From Cristatella mucedo (Eukaryota > Bryozoa > Phylactolaemata > Cristatellidae), in NCBI GenBank assembly GCA_009760855.2, contig WPIO01000058.1:1400001-1464000 (forward strand): DNA of 64,000 bases, written 5' to 3'. Within the stretch, counting starts at the first letter, position 1, and every line of letters starts with the position of its first letter. Of the stretch, positions 53,926 to 64,000 are shown piece by piece. The notes beneath the pieces were generated by a model, which was not told the origin of the DNA, made no database searches, and saw only the letters and a list, made by a program, of their open reading frames with translations. The position numbers and the translations under genes are program-made.

Positions 53926-54199
53926 CTTATAATATATAAATATTTTTATTTAAATCAAATTTAGAAGCTGATAAAATTTACTATAATATATATTAACTAT
54001 ATTTTTGGAATTTATTGAGTAGTCTATTGTTTTCCATTGTGCAGAAGCAGCACCTGTTGGAGTAGGATTTGATTTTTCTTTTTCGGACACTGACACTCAG
54101 GAGGGCCACTTCAAAAGGAGGCCGAGCGATCGCGAGGTCGAATTTTGGAGTGTGCTCGAGTGAGGGTCAGGGTGCGAAATGGAAAAATCACATACTACT
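53892..54199 (-). repeat. Right terminal inverted repeat
   Basis: Inverted partner of 30,849-31,156. It contains the promoter, ATG (53,923-53,925) and first codons of the polymerase. Confidence 0.95.
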
Positions 54200-54204
54200 T
54201 CGGA
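54199..54204 (+). repeat. Target-site duplication, right copy
   Basis: ttcgga, matching 30,843-30,848. Position 54,199 is shared with the terminal T of the element. Confidence 0.85.
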
Positions 54205-55200
54205 TATTCGGAGTTTAGCGCCGGGCCGCAGCCTCCGGTAAGCCAGAGTGCTCCGCCGGCGATACGTGACGCGCCAAGAAGACTGGCAGCACACGCACTA
54301 GACATGCAACAGTGCTGTTCGAGCGAGCTCGCAACGACGACAAGCATGCAGTTTCTTGCGCTGGATTCTCTGGACACTAAAAATCGGACGTGCAGCAACG
54401 TTGGCTGTTAAGGCGTCGAAGGTACGGCGCTAGGCGGCAAGCAAGTGGGAATCAATTGACGAGCGATCTCCTGTTCATTAGAGATGACAAACTCTCTGAA
54501 CTTAAAAAAAACATGTCTTGGCTCTATCGTTGGCCCCATGCGTCGCTTGGACGGCTTTGATTTCGCGAGATATTTGCAGCAGCGGCAGTCAAGGCGGCTG
54601 GCTTGACGCCAGAGCAGTAGTAAGGCTGCTCCTAGGAAGTGTTTCCTAAAGTGGATGGCCTGAGCTACCCGGCACTCTGCGAGGCGAGGCATATTGCACC
54701 CGAATAGTAAGCTGTAAGCTAATAAATTGAAATGTTGTATAGTCTACACCATAGCAATAGTATTGCCTGAAATTGCGGCCAAGCCCTGACGTAACCGCCC
54801 CCTCTTAAACGCTAACATTTCCCACTAATCTAGAAACGGCGGAGCGTTAGATCGGGCAGATAACATTTAACGATTTATCACTGGATGTTCTTAAATTATA
54901 ATGGCTTAGTACCTAGCACTAATTAGTACCCCAGTGAAGTCATAAGATTAAAGTAATATATTTCAATTGTTTTTTGTCCTAATGTACAACGTGTGTTTTA
55001 CTAATCCTGCTTTTTTCAGCGGCGATAAGCCACAAACACAATCGGTACAGACAGATGCCCGCTGGCTTGTCATTCGGCAGCATTATGGCGCTCATATGAG
55101 ATTTTTAGGAATTCCCGAGTAATGACTTAGATTAGACTAAAGGAATCAGAAGTTAGTACTAGTGTCTAACTTCTAATTACCCCCAAAGCTGACTACAGCC
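54205..55200. other. No recognised gene (right host flank)
   Basis: GC-richer sequence resumes at once after the element. Open stretches at 54,145-54,411 (partly TIR) and 54,408-54,692 (minus) have no recognised domain. Confidence 0.45.
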
Positions 55201-55204
55201 AAAG

Positions 55205-55670
55205 CCTGAAACTCACTTCCGACTTGAGTCACGACATCTCCTGACTGGATCACATTTAAAAAGAAAATAAACATCTATTTATAAGAATATTTATAAATCA
55301 TATATAATAATTATTAATAATTAATTATATATATATATATATTTTTCTAAATTATAATTATAATTATAATTATAATTATATATATAATACTATATATAGA
55401 AAGACATCTATTTATCACATAATTTAATGAGTTCCTGTGATTTAATCTTTGTGTGCTTATGCATGGTGACAGTGTTTATACTGCCACTAACCATACTTGC
55501 ATGCTTACCCTGTGTATGTCACCCCTGACTATATTATTCTTGTTGCTATTGAGCATTTTACCATTAATCACTCGATCGTACTTCTTTCACAGCAAATGTA
55601 AAGTGCCTAGAAAAATAGTGAGTTCTCTGATGGTGCTATTTCAAAGGTATTATTACTATTATTGTTACTA
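55205..55670 (+). repeat. LINE ORF2 terminus and 3' UTR with AT-rich insert
   Basis: Starts with the AWNSLP-type end (aaactcacttccgacttgag), then an internal TAATTATA/TA-rich expansion at 55,290-55,400, the family UTR and the tail tgagttctctgatggtgcta near 55,618. Confidence 0.6.
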
Positions 55671-55819
55671 CCCACTCAAAGCAAACACTTGTAGTGATAA
55701 AAAAAATTGCAATAATACTAGGTTTATGCATGGCACCCAAGAAGAACGAAATCGCTGTTCAAGAATTTTAAAACTCGCTGCAGAAAATCACTATCCAATG
55801 GGTTGGTGGATGACAATAA

Positions 55820-55990
55820 TTATAATAAATTCATTTGTATAGCACCATAAGAGAACTTAATCTCTATTCACGTGCTTCGCATATGCCTTCGGGGGTCGAG
55901 CCCACGACATTGGGTATCAAGTACTTTGACCTCTGTCGTTAAGGGCGAGCACCTTAACCGTTGGGCCAAACCGGAGCGGCAGTGGAGAGA
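55820..55990 (-). repeat. tRNA-headed SINE with LINE-like tail
   Basis: Read on minus: ccggtttggcccaacggtta, gggctcgacccccgaag and the tail gaatagagattaagttctct. Same family as 20,895-21,030. Confidence 0.7.
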
Positions 55991-56457
55991 GCAAGTTTCA
56001 TGCATAGACTAGCATGCAAAATCAAATAGGTATCATGTTTAGGTTAGCATGCTAAAGGAAACGAGAGGATACTTAGGGCCAATGGTTAGTTGAACCTTTG
56101 CCTACCAACATGAACTGAAACGTGAACAGGTTAGCTCTCAAATCATTCAGGAATGGAAAAAACTCACAGAGGTGAATTGAAAGTTGAGCCTAAAAATTGC
56201 GTCTTTAGCTGAAACCTAAAGCCCGTGGCCCCAAAAGATTCCTACTTACGGGCATGCGTCCGAGCGCACTGGGCGTCACTCGTCAATGGGATTAACAACC
56301 TGGTCCGCCATGTAGAGGAGCGCCTTTTCGTCTTTAGCTGGACCATTGAGCCCCTCCCCCAAAAAAATTCTTGTTACGGGCAGGCATCGAGGCAGGCTGT
56401 GCGTCACTCATCATTGAGATTAACCACCTGGTGCCATGCAGATGCATCAGCTGCTTT

Positions 56458-56567
<110 letters not shown>

Positions 56568-56569
56568 CA

Positions 56570-58330
56570 GTGGGCGAAACTCCACCATGTCCGCCCAGAT
56601 GACCTGAAAACGACAAGGCAGGTGAGTTATATTATGCATTACCAAGTATAATATTAAAGATTACCTGATCGCGCCGGTTTCGGCAGCAGCATCTAACCGC
56701 AGTCTCCGATCGCTACAATAAGGCAAAGTTGGCTGGTTGCCTGACCAAATATACGAGACAATCCCAGTCTGACGCGTCAAGTGTGACTTCTTCTCTGACG
56801 ACGCCAAAGTGGTCCCACTGTGGGAGTGGTCGAGAGGAAAGTGGCGTCATTCTTGGGTGAGATAATTACGCGATAAAAAAATTTCTTGTTGGGCTCCACT
56901 GCCAAGATCCAAGTACTATAGGTCAATCGGCGTATCACCTTTTTATACGGCGCTAGCAATAGCATGCGAAACACCCATTTCCTAAATGATTAGCACACAT
57001 GAGCGATTAAAAGCACTAGGTACCAGATTCTTTTTTCATTTGGCAATAAATGCTTTCCTAAATTTCTATGAATAAAATGAATAGAAAGTACTTATGGTAC
57101 GAAAAAACTTTGCTGCTATGGAAAGAAAGATAGAAATTTTGAAATTCTTTATTGTAGCTGTTTAGCATGCTACGTACGTCAGGGTCGCCAACGTAGCTTA
57201 CGTTGTACCTGTAGCAGAATTAGTTAAGGATACGCTGGAATAGCACTAAAAAGAGGTATCCGTAGAACTTTAGCAGCGTATGTGCTTTCACCGAAAATAA
57301 TAGTTTATGTTATTGCAGAGTGAACTGATAGTAAATAGACATATCTGGTTGACAAGACATCAAGAGGTCTCTTGCAGTCAGTAGATGCATGTTGCTACGA
57401 GTGTGAACAATTAATCAAGACAAGAGCAAAGAAGTACTTCGTGAAAGCGTCTGCTAAGACATGAAACCTCAAAAGCATACTTCTGCACGCTTATCGAGTA
57501 TTAGCAAAAGCCGTGAATGCATCGCTTCACATTCGAACACTGCAACAGAGTTCTTGAATATAAGACGGAAATTTATCGCTTGCTAAATGAAATTTCTTGC
57601 GCAATATTAGTTAAAATGTAGTAATAATATTTGTGGATTCTATCGTTCGCTATCTCTAAAGCCTGGTACAGGTAGGGCGACCAAAAGAGACTTGAAGTTG
57701 TGTATCTTAATAATACCGAGGAAGCCGACTGATCAAGCAAGCAGCTGCTGCTTCTTAACGGCGGACCCAATCAAAGCCTCAAACTTGCTAGAGCGCTTCA
57801 TCCATCACGTGCAGTCATTATTTTGTCCGTCACCCCAGTTACCTACTTCCTAGAGCTCCAGTCCCCACCCTCTCCAGAGAAAGATTAGCGGCATTCGGGA
57901 GACAGCAGCAAGCCAGACAGAGAGGAATTTATTGTAGGTCAAGATTCCAGTTATTGCAGACATGCGGTTGAGGAGAGAAAGCCATACTTCACAATCAAAA
58001 AGACTTGAGCGATCTGATCAGAGACCTTGATTCTATCAAGTCCGATGACAAGCTTCTGTCATCTACATTCAAAGAATGAAACTAGGTGGATAAAAATGTG
58101 AAAGGCTAACAGATCAGGGACAGCTTCACCAACTTTTTTGTATATCATTTCTTCAGTCGCACGATGCGCTGTGCTTCCGCAAGAATGTGGCCGGACCATA
58201 AGAGGGTATAGCAATTACCTGCAACCGAGTGAATGGTGCTCAATCACAGAAAGCTCGCCCAGTAGCCTTAAAGCCACGCTGCTTCATAACTGGATCGATC
58301 AGCCGTCTACCCACCCTATGGCTTACTCTG
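56570..58330. other. No recognised gene
   Basis: No domain, splice-supported exon or repeat recognised on either strand. Confidence 0.4.
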
Positions 58331-58379
58331 TGCACCTCAATGAAGACTGAACCAGTGTCGTTACTTTGCTAGGTGCTTT

Positions 58380-59150
58380 GAAGTATGGCGGCCATGGTGA
58401 CTTCAAAATGGTGTCATTCCTTGTGGGCCTCCAAGGCTGTATCACAAAGATCCCCTGCTTTGTTTTCTTTGAGCATAGGACAGAAGAAGCACTCAGGCAC
58501 ACTACCACAACAGGGACTGGCCATAGAGGACCGATGTGACTGACGAGCTGACTCTAGGGAAGAACGGCATCAGGTGAGAGCCGCTGATGGACCCTCAGAA
58601 GCTGCTGATGGCACCACAGCTACTTAAGCTACTACAGCACATCAAGCTAGGCATCGTCATGCAATTGATAACGGCTCTCAATGATTAGTCAGCAGCTTGT
58701 AAGTACCTCTAACAGGCCTTTCCACATATTTGGGATGTAAATGTCGCAGCTGGTATCTTCGTCCGATCACAGATAAAGAAGATCGTAGAATGCAGTGAAT
58801 TCGCCTAAAAGCTGAACAGGGCGGCGAAAGTAGCTTAGAATAGTTTTGTTGCAGTGGTTCACAGGTTTATGGGTAATCTCAAGGCCGGAAACTATTAGCA
58901 GCTCTTGCAGGCCTATATAAAGAATTATTACTAATTAGAATGCAGCAGAATTCCTTCAAAGTCAATATCATTGCTGCTGATCTTGACGAATTCATGGAGA
59001 TCGAGTGAACGAACTCACTCTAAGGAGCACAATGAGCACTTTCATCAGAATTTTTCAGACTTCAAACTTGTTACCAAGGGCAATATAAAGAGAACACGCC
59101 CGCCGGACACTCGCTTTGCATTGTTTAGTCCCAAATAGCTTTACGACACA
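58380..59150 (+). pseudogene. Degenerate ORF of a repetitive animal protein family
   Basis: Across stops, plus-strand frames read VVHRFMGNLKAGNY near 58,855 and, near 59,020-59,060, HSKEHNEHFHQNF. This resembles the 'FLGNxKAxNY ... SEExGERFHQ' proteins that occur in many copies in insect and cnidarian genomes and travel with transposons. Several stops interrupt it. The identification is from memory of the motif only. Confidence 0.3.
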
Positions 59151-59159
59151 AGTTCAAGC

Positions 59160-59995
59160 TTTCACTGGCTCTGAAGGTAAACGTGGGCATAGGAAGCCTA
59201 GGCATAGAGAAAGAGGCCAATGAGGCCTGGCCCTAAGATAAATATGTGTCACTTCATCTTTACAATTATTGACTTTCCTGGCGAGATCAATTTCTGGCCT
59301 CTGCTTGACTTACTCGTAGCTATACTTACAAACACTGGTGCGAATATTTTTGAGTAAGCAGTGTGAGTGTAAACGTTGTTTTATTTAATTAGCCTCCCTC
59401 CATATTTAAATGCTTTAAAGACTCATAGAGAATTTTGAAGTAATGAGTAATTGTTAGCTGATTTACATGTCTCGTGTTAAAGCAGCAGAAGAGCACTAAT
59501 GGCTAGCTCCATCGCCACTTGCAGCTGTCGATAAAGGACGAACTAAGCTTTGGCACGACGGGCGGCTTTCGCTAGATGCCAATATGCACACTCACTATTT
59601 AAATTTTGAATTCTCGATGTACTATTTCTAATGGTCTATCGTCTAGCCTGAGGTAGCTTAGTTAGGACAAACACGAGTTTCTCACCATCACACCGATAGG
59701 GAGAGTAGGCTCGGTAATTCGGATCTGAGACCCAGAGAAAGTTACATTGGTACGCCACTCCCGGATAATAATCCACACCTGAGTAAAGAAGACCAATTCA
59801 GCAGCCTCACGTAAGTAGAGGTGAAAGAGATTTAGCGACTTTAATCTAAACTGCAATTGGGAATGAAGCATTGCACGATGTAAGACTCAAACCCAGAATT
59901 GGGGCCATGAAATGCCAGCATCTTGCCGCTGAGCTAGGAATTCTGTGCTTAAGATTTCAAGCTACAGATTGTTATATTAGTTTAAGAACAATATT
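59160..59995. other. No recognised gene
   Basis: Nothing recognised; 59,870-59,940 contains a gggccatgaaatgccagcat stretch of the kind seen at decayed tRNA-like SINEs, too weak to call. Confidence 0.35.
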
Positions 59996-60004
59996 AAGCT
60001 GTAC

Positions 60005-60105
60005 GCTTAAAAGTTAATGCTTTACGCTATATGCTTTGGGCTTTAGGCTTTGTGCTTTGAGTTTCAGACTTTAGGGTTTGGGCTTTGGGCTTAAGGCTTG
60101 AGGCT
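60005..60105 (+). repeat. Degenerate heptamer repeat (TTTRGGC-like)
   Basis: Successive units ctttggg, ctttagg, ctttgtg, ctttgag, ctttagg, gtttggg, ctttggg, cttaagg, cttgagg, mostly seven bases apart. Resembles a degraded interstitial telomere-like or minisatellite array; followed by an (AT)n run at 60,123-60,144. Confidence 0.6.
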
Positions 60106-60184
60106 ATATTATTATTAAATACATATATATATATATATATATATTAAAACTTATTAACATATATTATTTACAGTATTTATTATA

Positions 60185-61480
60185 TACGTATATTGCGGAA
60201 ACATATGCAGCCCGCCGCCGCCGATCCGCTAGCGACCGACCAGGCCTGCCGGCGCCTGCCACCGCCTGAGCCTCCTCTCTCCGATAATCATCTGCTGCCT
60301 GGCAGCCGGTCGCCGTAGAGGGCAAGTCCTTTACGCGCATCGCCGCCCCACCCGGGCCCCCAGTTTTTCGCAGCGCCGGTGCACCGCCGCCGTTCCGGAC
60401 AGCGTCGAATGGCTGGGGCGCGCGCCGCGCGCGCTCGCCAGCCATCTTTCCGAGCGGCGGTCAAAGAGTGTCGACGAGGTATGTCAAGGCGCCCATTCTC
60501 TTAGAAAGCTGCCTGTCAACCGCTTGGTTACGGTCAGTGAGCGGCTCTTAAGCAACCTTGCGTTCACTCGTTGCACAGCCGAACCTTACCTACTCTCGTT
60601 GTGTGCATTCAGGATACGAACGCACGTCCTCCTTCACTTGGTAGAAAGCCGTAAAAATGCACAGCGCGTGTCGCGTAGTGCCAGGCTGGCTTAGTTTAAG
60701 GGGGCGCGAGGACGGCTCGGCTAAAAAGCTCCTGCGACCTCGAGCACCTGAGTCAGCAAGAGAGTGCGGCAGTCGCGGTAGGATTACCGGAGTGATCCGC
60801 GGTGCTAGGACCAATACCGCTAAGCTCTTACCCTATTGTTCCGGCTAGCTATTTAAGAATGAGCCGTCCGACAGTTGCTCCGAGTAGATCGGAGAGTTGG
60901 CGGACTCGTTCCTGCTAGAACGAGGGAGGTGGCCCGGCATTAACGACAGCGATCGGCGGTCGCTGGGGGGGGGGAGAGCGCCGAGAGGCAGCAGCGTCCG
61001 GAGGAGAATTCGGAGGGCGCCGCCGAATACGTCCATAGATCGCCCGTGGCTCGCATGTGTGCGCGTTCGCGAGCACGCTTCCGAATTTGGCGCAGGGATG
61101 TGGTATTAGGGCTACCGCCTCTAGCGAGGAGATGGAGGGAGGAATTGTTTTCGTTTAGCGAAACAGTCATCAATTGAGCTGCCCTCGAGGAAGGTAGAAG
61201 CAGAAGCCTACTTAGGTCAGGGATCAAGGTCATCAAGTGAAGCGACGAATGGGCCATCAGCTTTCTGCGGAGGCGGCTGCACGCCTCAGCCAATGTCGCT
61301 AGTCACATGCTTTGTGGTTCAGGCCTACCATCTATGTGGGTCGCGCCCCAGCATAGATAAGTGTTTTGGTCTTGGTGAGAGCTTGCGAGGAGTTTGGCGG
61401 TAAGACCGAACTTGAAGCGCAGCGACATTGTGTGCCTTGCGAATAAAGTTCGGTAAAATCCCCTATTGGGGATTTGTGAC
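60185..61480. promoter_or_regulatory. Second GC-rich, CpG-island-like region
   Basis: Marked rise in G+C and CpG compared with neighbours, including a poly-G run near 60,965. No exon with supported borders found. Near its 3' end lies gcgaataaagttcgg (polyadenylation-like signal at about 61,441), so the stretch could be a transcribed unit or an LTR-like repeat. Confidence 0.4.
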
Positions 61481-61554
61481 TCGGTCTAGCGCACGGTGAA
61501 CGAACTCGTGGTAGCTAGGATAATAGTAGTTATAATTCATTTAATTCATATAAT

Positions 61555-61705
61555 TCATAGTGTCATATGAAAACTTAATCTCCATTCAGGCGCTTCTCAT
61601 ATGCCGCTGGACTTGAGCCGCCGACCTCGGACATCAAATACATTCGCCTTGACCTTAGTAGAGGTGAGCACTTTTAACTGTTGGGCCAAACCAGCGTGGC
61701 ATTAC
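61555..61705 (-). repeat. tRNA-headed SINE
   Basis: On minus: ctggtttggcccaacagtta, a B-box-like region near 61,610 and the tail gcgcctgaatggagattaag, ttttcatatgac. Diverged copy of the 20.9-kb SINE. Confidence 0.65.
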
Positions 61706-62039
61706 CGCGTCGTCCTCACTAGAAGGAACGCGCCTGAGACGCTCTAGGTGAGGCGACCTACTTCTTTCGCACTCGCGTTCTGAACCGCCAGCCGTGAGTG
61801 GGCGACGCGCTTCAGCTGCGCGCCCATCGTCATCTCCTCGAGGGCGTTCGGCTTTAGACGCGTATATCGAGGGTGGTCGCAAAGGGTCGCTACGTCGACA
61901 CATATCTGTACTTGCTCGATATTCGTAAGCCATTCTTTTGTAGGAATTTTTCCGTTAGCTTTAGCTTGTCATAACGCTATCATGTAAGCAGATGACTGTG
62001 GAACACAGTTTAGTTTTATAGGTGATCAAAATATAAATT

Positions 62040-63300
62040 ACTTATAATTTATAATTTTATAAAATGGGTGCATTAATGCAGGCAAAATGAGCTGCAATAC
62101 GCAAGGAAAGTCTGAGCTTCATCCAGCCGTTTGTGTTGATTTGCAAGGGATCGTAGTGTATTGCCGCAGTAGCCCTGTCTATTGCTGTCGATTGCCACGG
62201 ATTGCCGCAGATTGTATGTGCGAAATGTGTTGAAATTATGTGGAAGAGCTTTAAAAACAGTGAAATGCTTATATGAAATGAAAATTGCACCTTCGTCCAG
62301 ATAACTTCTGGTTGATTTACGATGGGTTGTAGTTTTAGCCCCTATGATTGCTTTGATTGCTGTGCACTGCCCGACAATTAGCTTTCAAGATGGCTTGAAC
62401 TTTTTTAATTCGCTTCAAAAACAGTTAAATTGTATATGCAACGAGAATTGAAGCGTCGCACAGTAAATTTACGGTCAATTGTCTGTGCATTACAGTGGAT
62501 TGTCGCTTTGGCCCAAGTTATTGTAGCCGAACACTGTGTGCTTTGCCCGAGATTGCACGTGCTCAATGGGTGCATGGGTTCGTGCGGCTGCTCTTTAAAC
62601 ACCGTGCACTGCAATATTTTTTCTTAATTTGACCACTCAGAATCCTAATGTTTGGCATTTTATGACAACTGGAAGAGGATTTCGATATTGGCCGGGGCTA
62701 CTGCAGATGATTGCAGTGCATCGCACAGTGACGCCCTTAGCAATTTTACTGATATTGTCCCAGTACACAGTAATTAAATACTAGAGTAATATGCAATCAA
62801 AATTAGAGCGTCTAGTGTAGGATTTCTGGTCGCTTTGCTTCCAATTGCGGTATTGGATTGGGCAGTTGCAGGCAATTATCGTGCATTACTTGTGAACGTG
62901 ATTGCACAACGGTAAGAGATTTAGTGGGCTGACTTAAACTGAGTATTATATTCCTAGCAATCAAATTTAGAGACTAGCATTGAAGATTTCAAAATAATTA
63001 GCATTGGATTAGAAAGGATTTCAGGTATTGGCCCAGGCTATTTTGGCAACTGCCGCGGACTTCGAGAGATCATGCACATGAAATGGCTTTAATATGTGCT
63101 CACTTAACACAATGGTGCTCACTTAACACAAGCGCCGTGGTGGGCAATACAAATCGGAGCTTGGCGGACTTTATTTCTGCGCATTTTGTGGCTGGTTGAA
63201 GAAGATTGCACTATTTCCCCTGTTCATTGCAGTACATTGCAGCGCATCGCGCGAGAGCAACCGAGCCAATTTGCGTGAAATTTTTCGAGGACTCGTTTCA
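62040..63300 (+). repeat. Diverged tandem-repeat-like region
   Basis: Words such as gattgccgcag, cattgcag and gattgct recur densely. The block ctttaaaaacagtgaaatg..atgaaaattg at 62,250 is echoed by cttcaaaaacagttaaattg..cgagaattg at 62,412, suggesting a period near 165 bp in a much-mutated satellite. No genes recognised. Confidence 0.35.
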
Positions 63301-63344
63301 TAAAGCGTGCAGTCGTGCATAATCAAAAGGAGCTTTTCGCCTAG

Positions 63345-64000
63345 GATAATAATAATAATAATGCACTTGATAAAGCGCCCTCAGAGAACTCAATCTCTCT
63401 CTCTAGGCGCATTACATTACATTTGCTGCAAAGGGAAATGCGAATGAATGGTGAGTAAACTCATGCTTGATAAACAAACAACATGAATAACGTGGTTAGG
63501 AGTGACATGCACAGGGTCAGCATGCAAATGTGGTTAGTGGCAGCATGCACAGTGTCAGCACTCATAAGCACATCAAGGACGAATCACAGGGACCAGCTAA
63601 ATGCTGTCCTAAATAGGTGAGTTTTTAAGTTATTTTTGAATGTGGTCAGGTCAGGGGATGTTCTGACGCAGGTCGGGAGGAAGTTCCAGGCTTTGGGAGC
63701 ATACAAACTAAATGCACGGTCTGCAAAGGATTTGAGGTTTGTACGGGGTATTTGTAGACTGTTGGGTTCCGAAAAGCGGGTGGTACGATGCTTGGCTTGA
63801 TGGGGTAGTATATCTGACAGATAGGCTGGAGCCAAAGAATGAAGTGACCTAAACGTGAGCGACAAAACCTTGAAGTCAATCCGTTGCTTGACTGGTAACC
63901 AGTGCAGGTCGGCGAGAAGTGGAGTAACGTGGCAACTGCGACACTTACGACAGACAAGCCTAGCTGCAGAGTTTTGCACCAGCTGGAATCGCCTGATCGC
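63345..64000 (-). pseudogene. LINE 3' end (ORF2 terminus, UTR, tail)
   Basis: Minus strand: LQ-type NSAARLVCRKCRSCHVTPLL, ADLHWLPVKQRIDFKVLSLT, LAPAYLSDILPHQAKHRTTR and SLYAPKAWNFLPTCVRTSPD in one 131-codon frame to 63,584, then 3' UTR and the ttgagttctctgagggcgct tail ending in an (ATT)n tract near 63,348. Best preserved C-terminus of the family here; cut by the window edge. Confidence 0.75.

Larger units (their letters stand above)
30849..54199. mobile_element. Polinton/Maverick-type endogenous virus, complete but decayed
   Basis: A 23.35-kb AT-rich block with 308-bp terminal inverted repeats, 5'-AG termini and flanking duplication. It encodes the defining Polinton set: retroviral-type integrase, protein-primed PolB, packaging ATPase, adenain-like protease, double-jelly-roll capsid protein and penton-like proteins. 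The layout is PolB inward from the right end and integrase near the left end, with capsid genes mostly on minus. Integrase plus these termini argue for chromosomal integration by its own enzyme. Nearly every large gene carries an in-frame stop or frame break, so as read it cannot express full proteins. A virophage or polinton-like virus of protists is the alternative; the PolB/integrase pair and animal host favour Polinton/adintovirus. Confidence 0.93.

Noticed and set aside
30849-54199. Bacterial or phage contamination (fibre, YqaJ and HNH genes look phage-like)
   Set aside because: Both borders join host DNA with a target-site duplication, and the polymerase, integrase and capsid set is Polinton-type.

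Overview
The window is animal nuclear DNA with an integrated DNA virus-like element in the middle. The host part has spliced exons with GT/AG borders, two GC-rich CpG-island-like stretches, many (GA)n, (CA)n and (AT)n microsatellites, decayed CR1/L2-like non-LTR retrotransposons and tRNA-headed SINEs. I cannot name the host species. The strongly AT-rich block from 30,849 to 54,199 is a Polinton/Maverick-type element (Adintoviridae-like). It has 308-bp terminal inverted repeats (about 97% identical by hand count, no indels) and a target-site duplication (ttcgga at 30,843 and 54,199).

Layout. 1-12 kb: LINE relics, one longer LINE copy (about 6.93-9.23 kb) and a SINE. 12-23.5 kb: a plus-strand alpha-carbonic anhydrase gene of at least seven exons; its first exon encodes a signal-peptide-like start inside a CpG island, and phases match at every exon junction I could check. 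23.5-30.8 kb: SINEs, LINE relics and an AT satellite. 30.85-54.2 kb: the Polinton. 54.2-64 kb: host DNA with LINE/SINE pieces, a (GA)n tract, a stop-ridden repetitive ORF, a second GC-rich island and a diverged tandem repeat.

The Polinton has the expected core: protein-primed DNA polymerase B (right end), retrovirus-type integrase (left end), FtsK/A32-like packaging ATPase, adenain-like maturation protease, double-jelly-roll major capsid protein and penton/minor capsid proteins. Around this core are three tandem penton-like paralogues, four fibre-like genes with phage-type motifs in two clusters, a parvovirus-type phospholipase A2 domain protein, a YqaJ-like exonuclease, an HNH endonuclease, a hydrophobic/coiled-coil protein, zinc-ribbon proteins and several small proteins, one extremely acidic. 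Most genes start directly after a TATA(T)AGAA-like motif, and four divergent gene pairs are separated by only 9-55 bp. Both terminal genes begin inside the inverted repeats and therefore share their first residues.

The element is not intact as read. I counted 19 in-frame stop codons (15 TAA, 3 TAG, 1 TGA) and about 19 frame breaks, many at A/T runs, spread over most genes including polymerase, integrase and capsid protein. It is best described as a fairly recent endogenous viral relic, with the caveat that some homopolymer breaks could be assembly errors.
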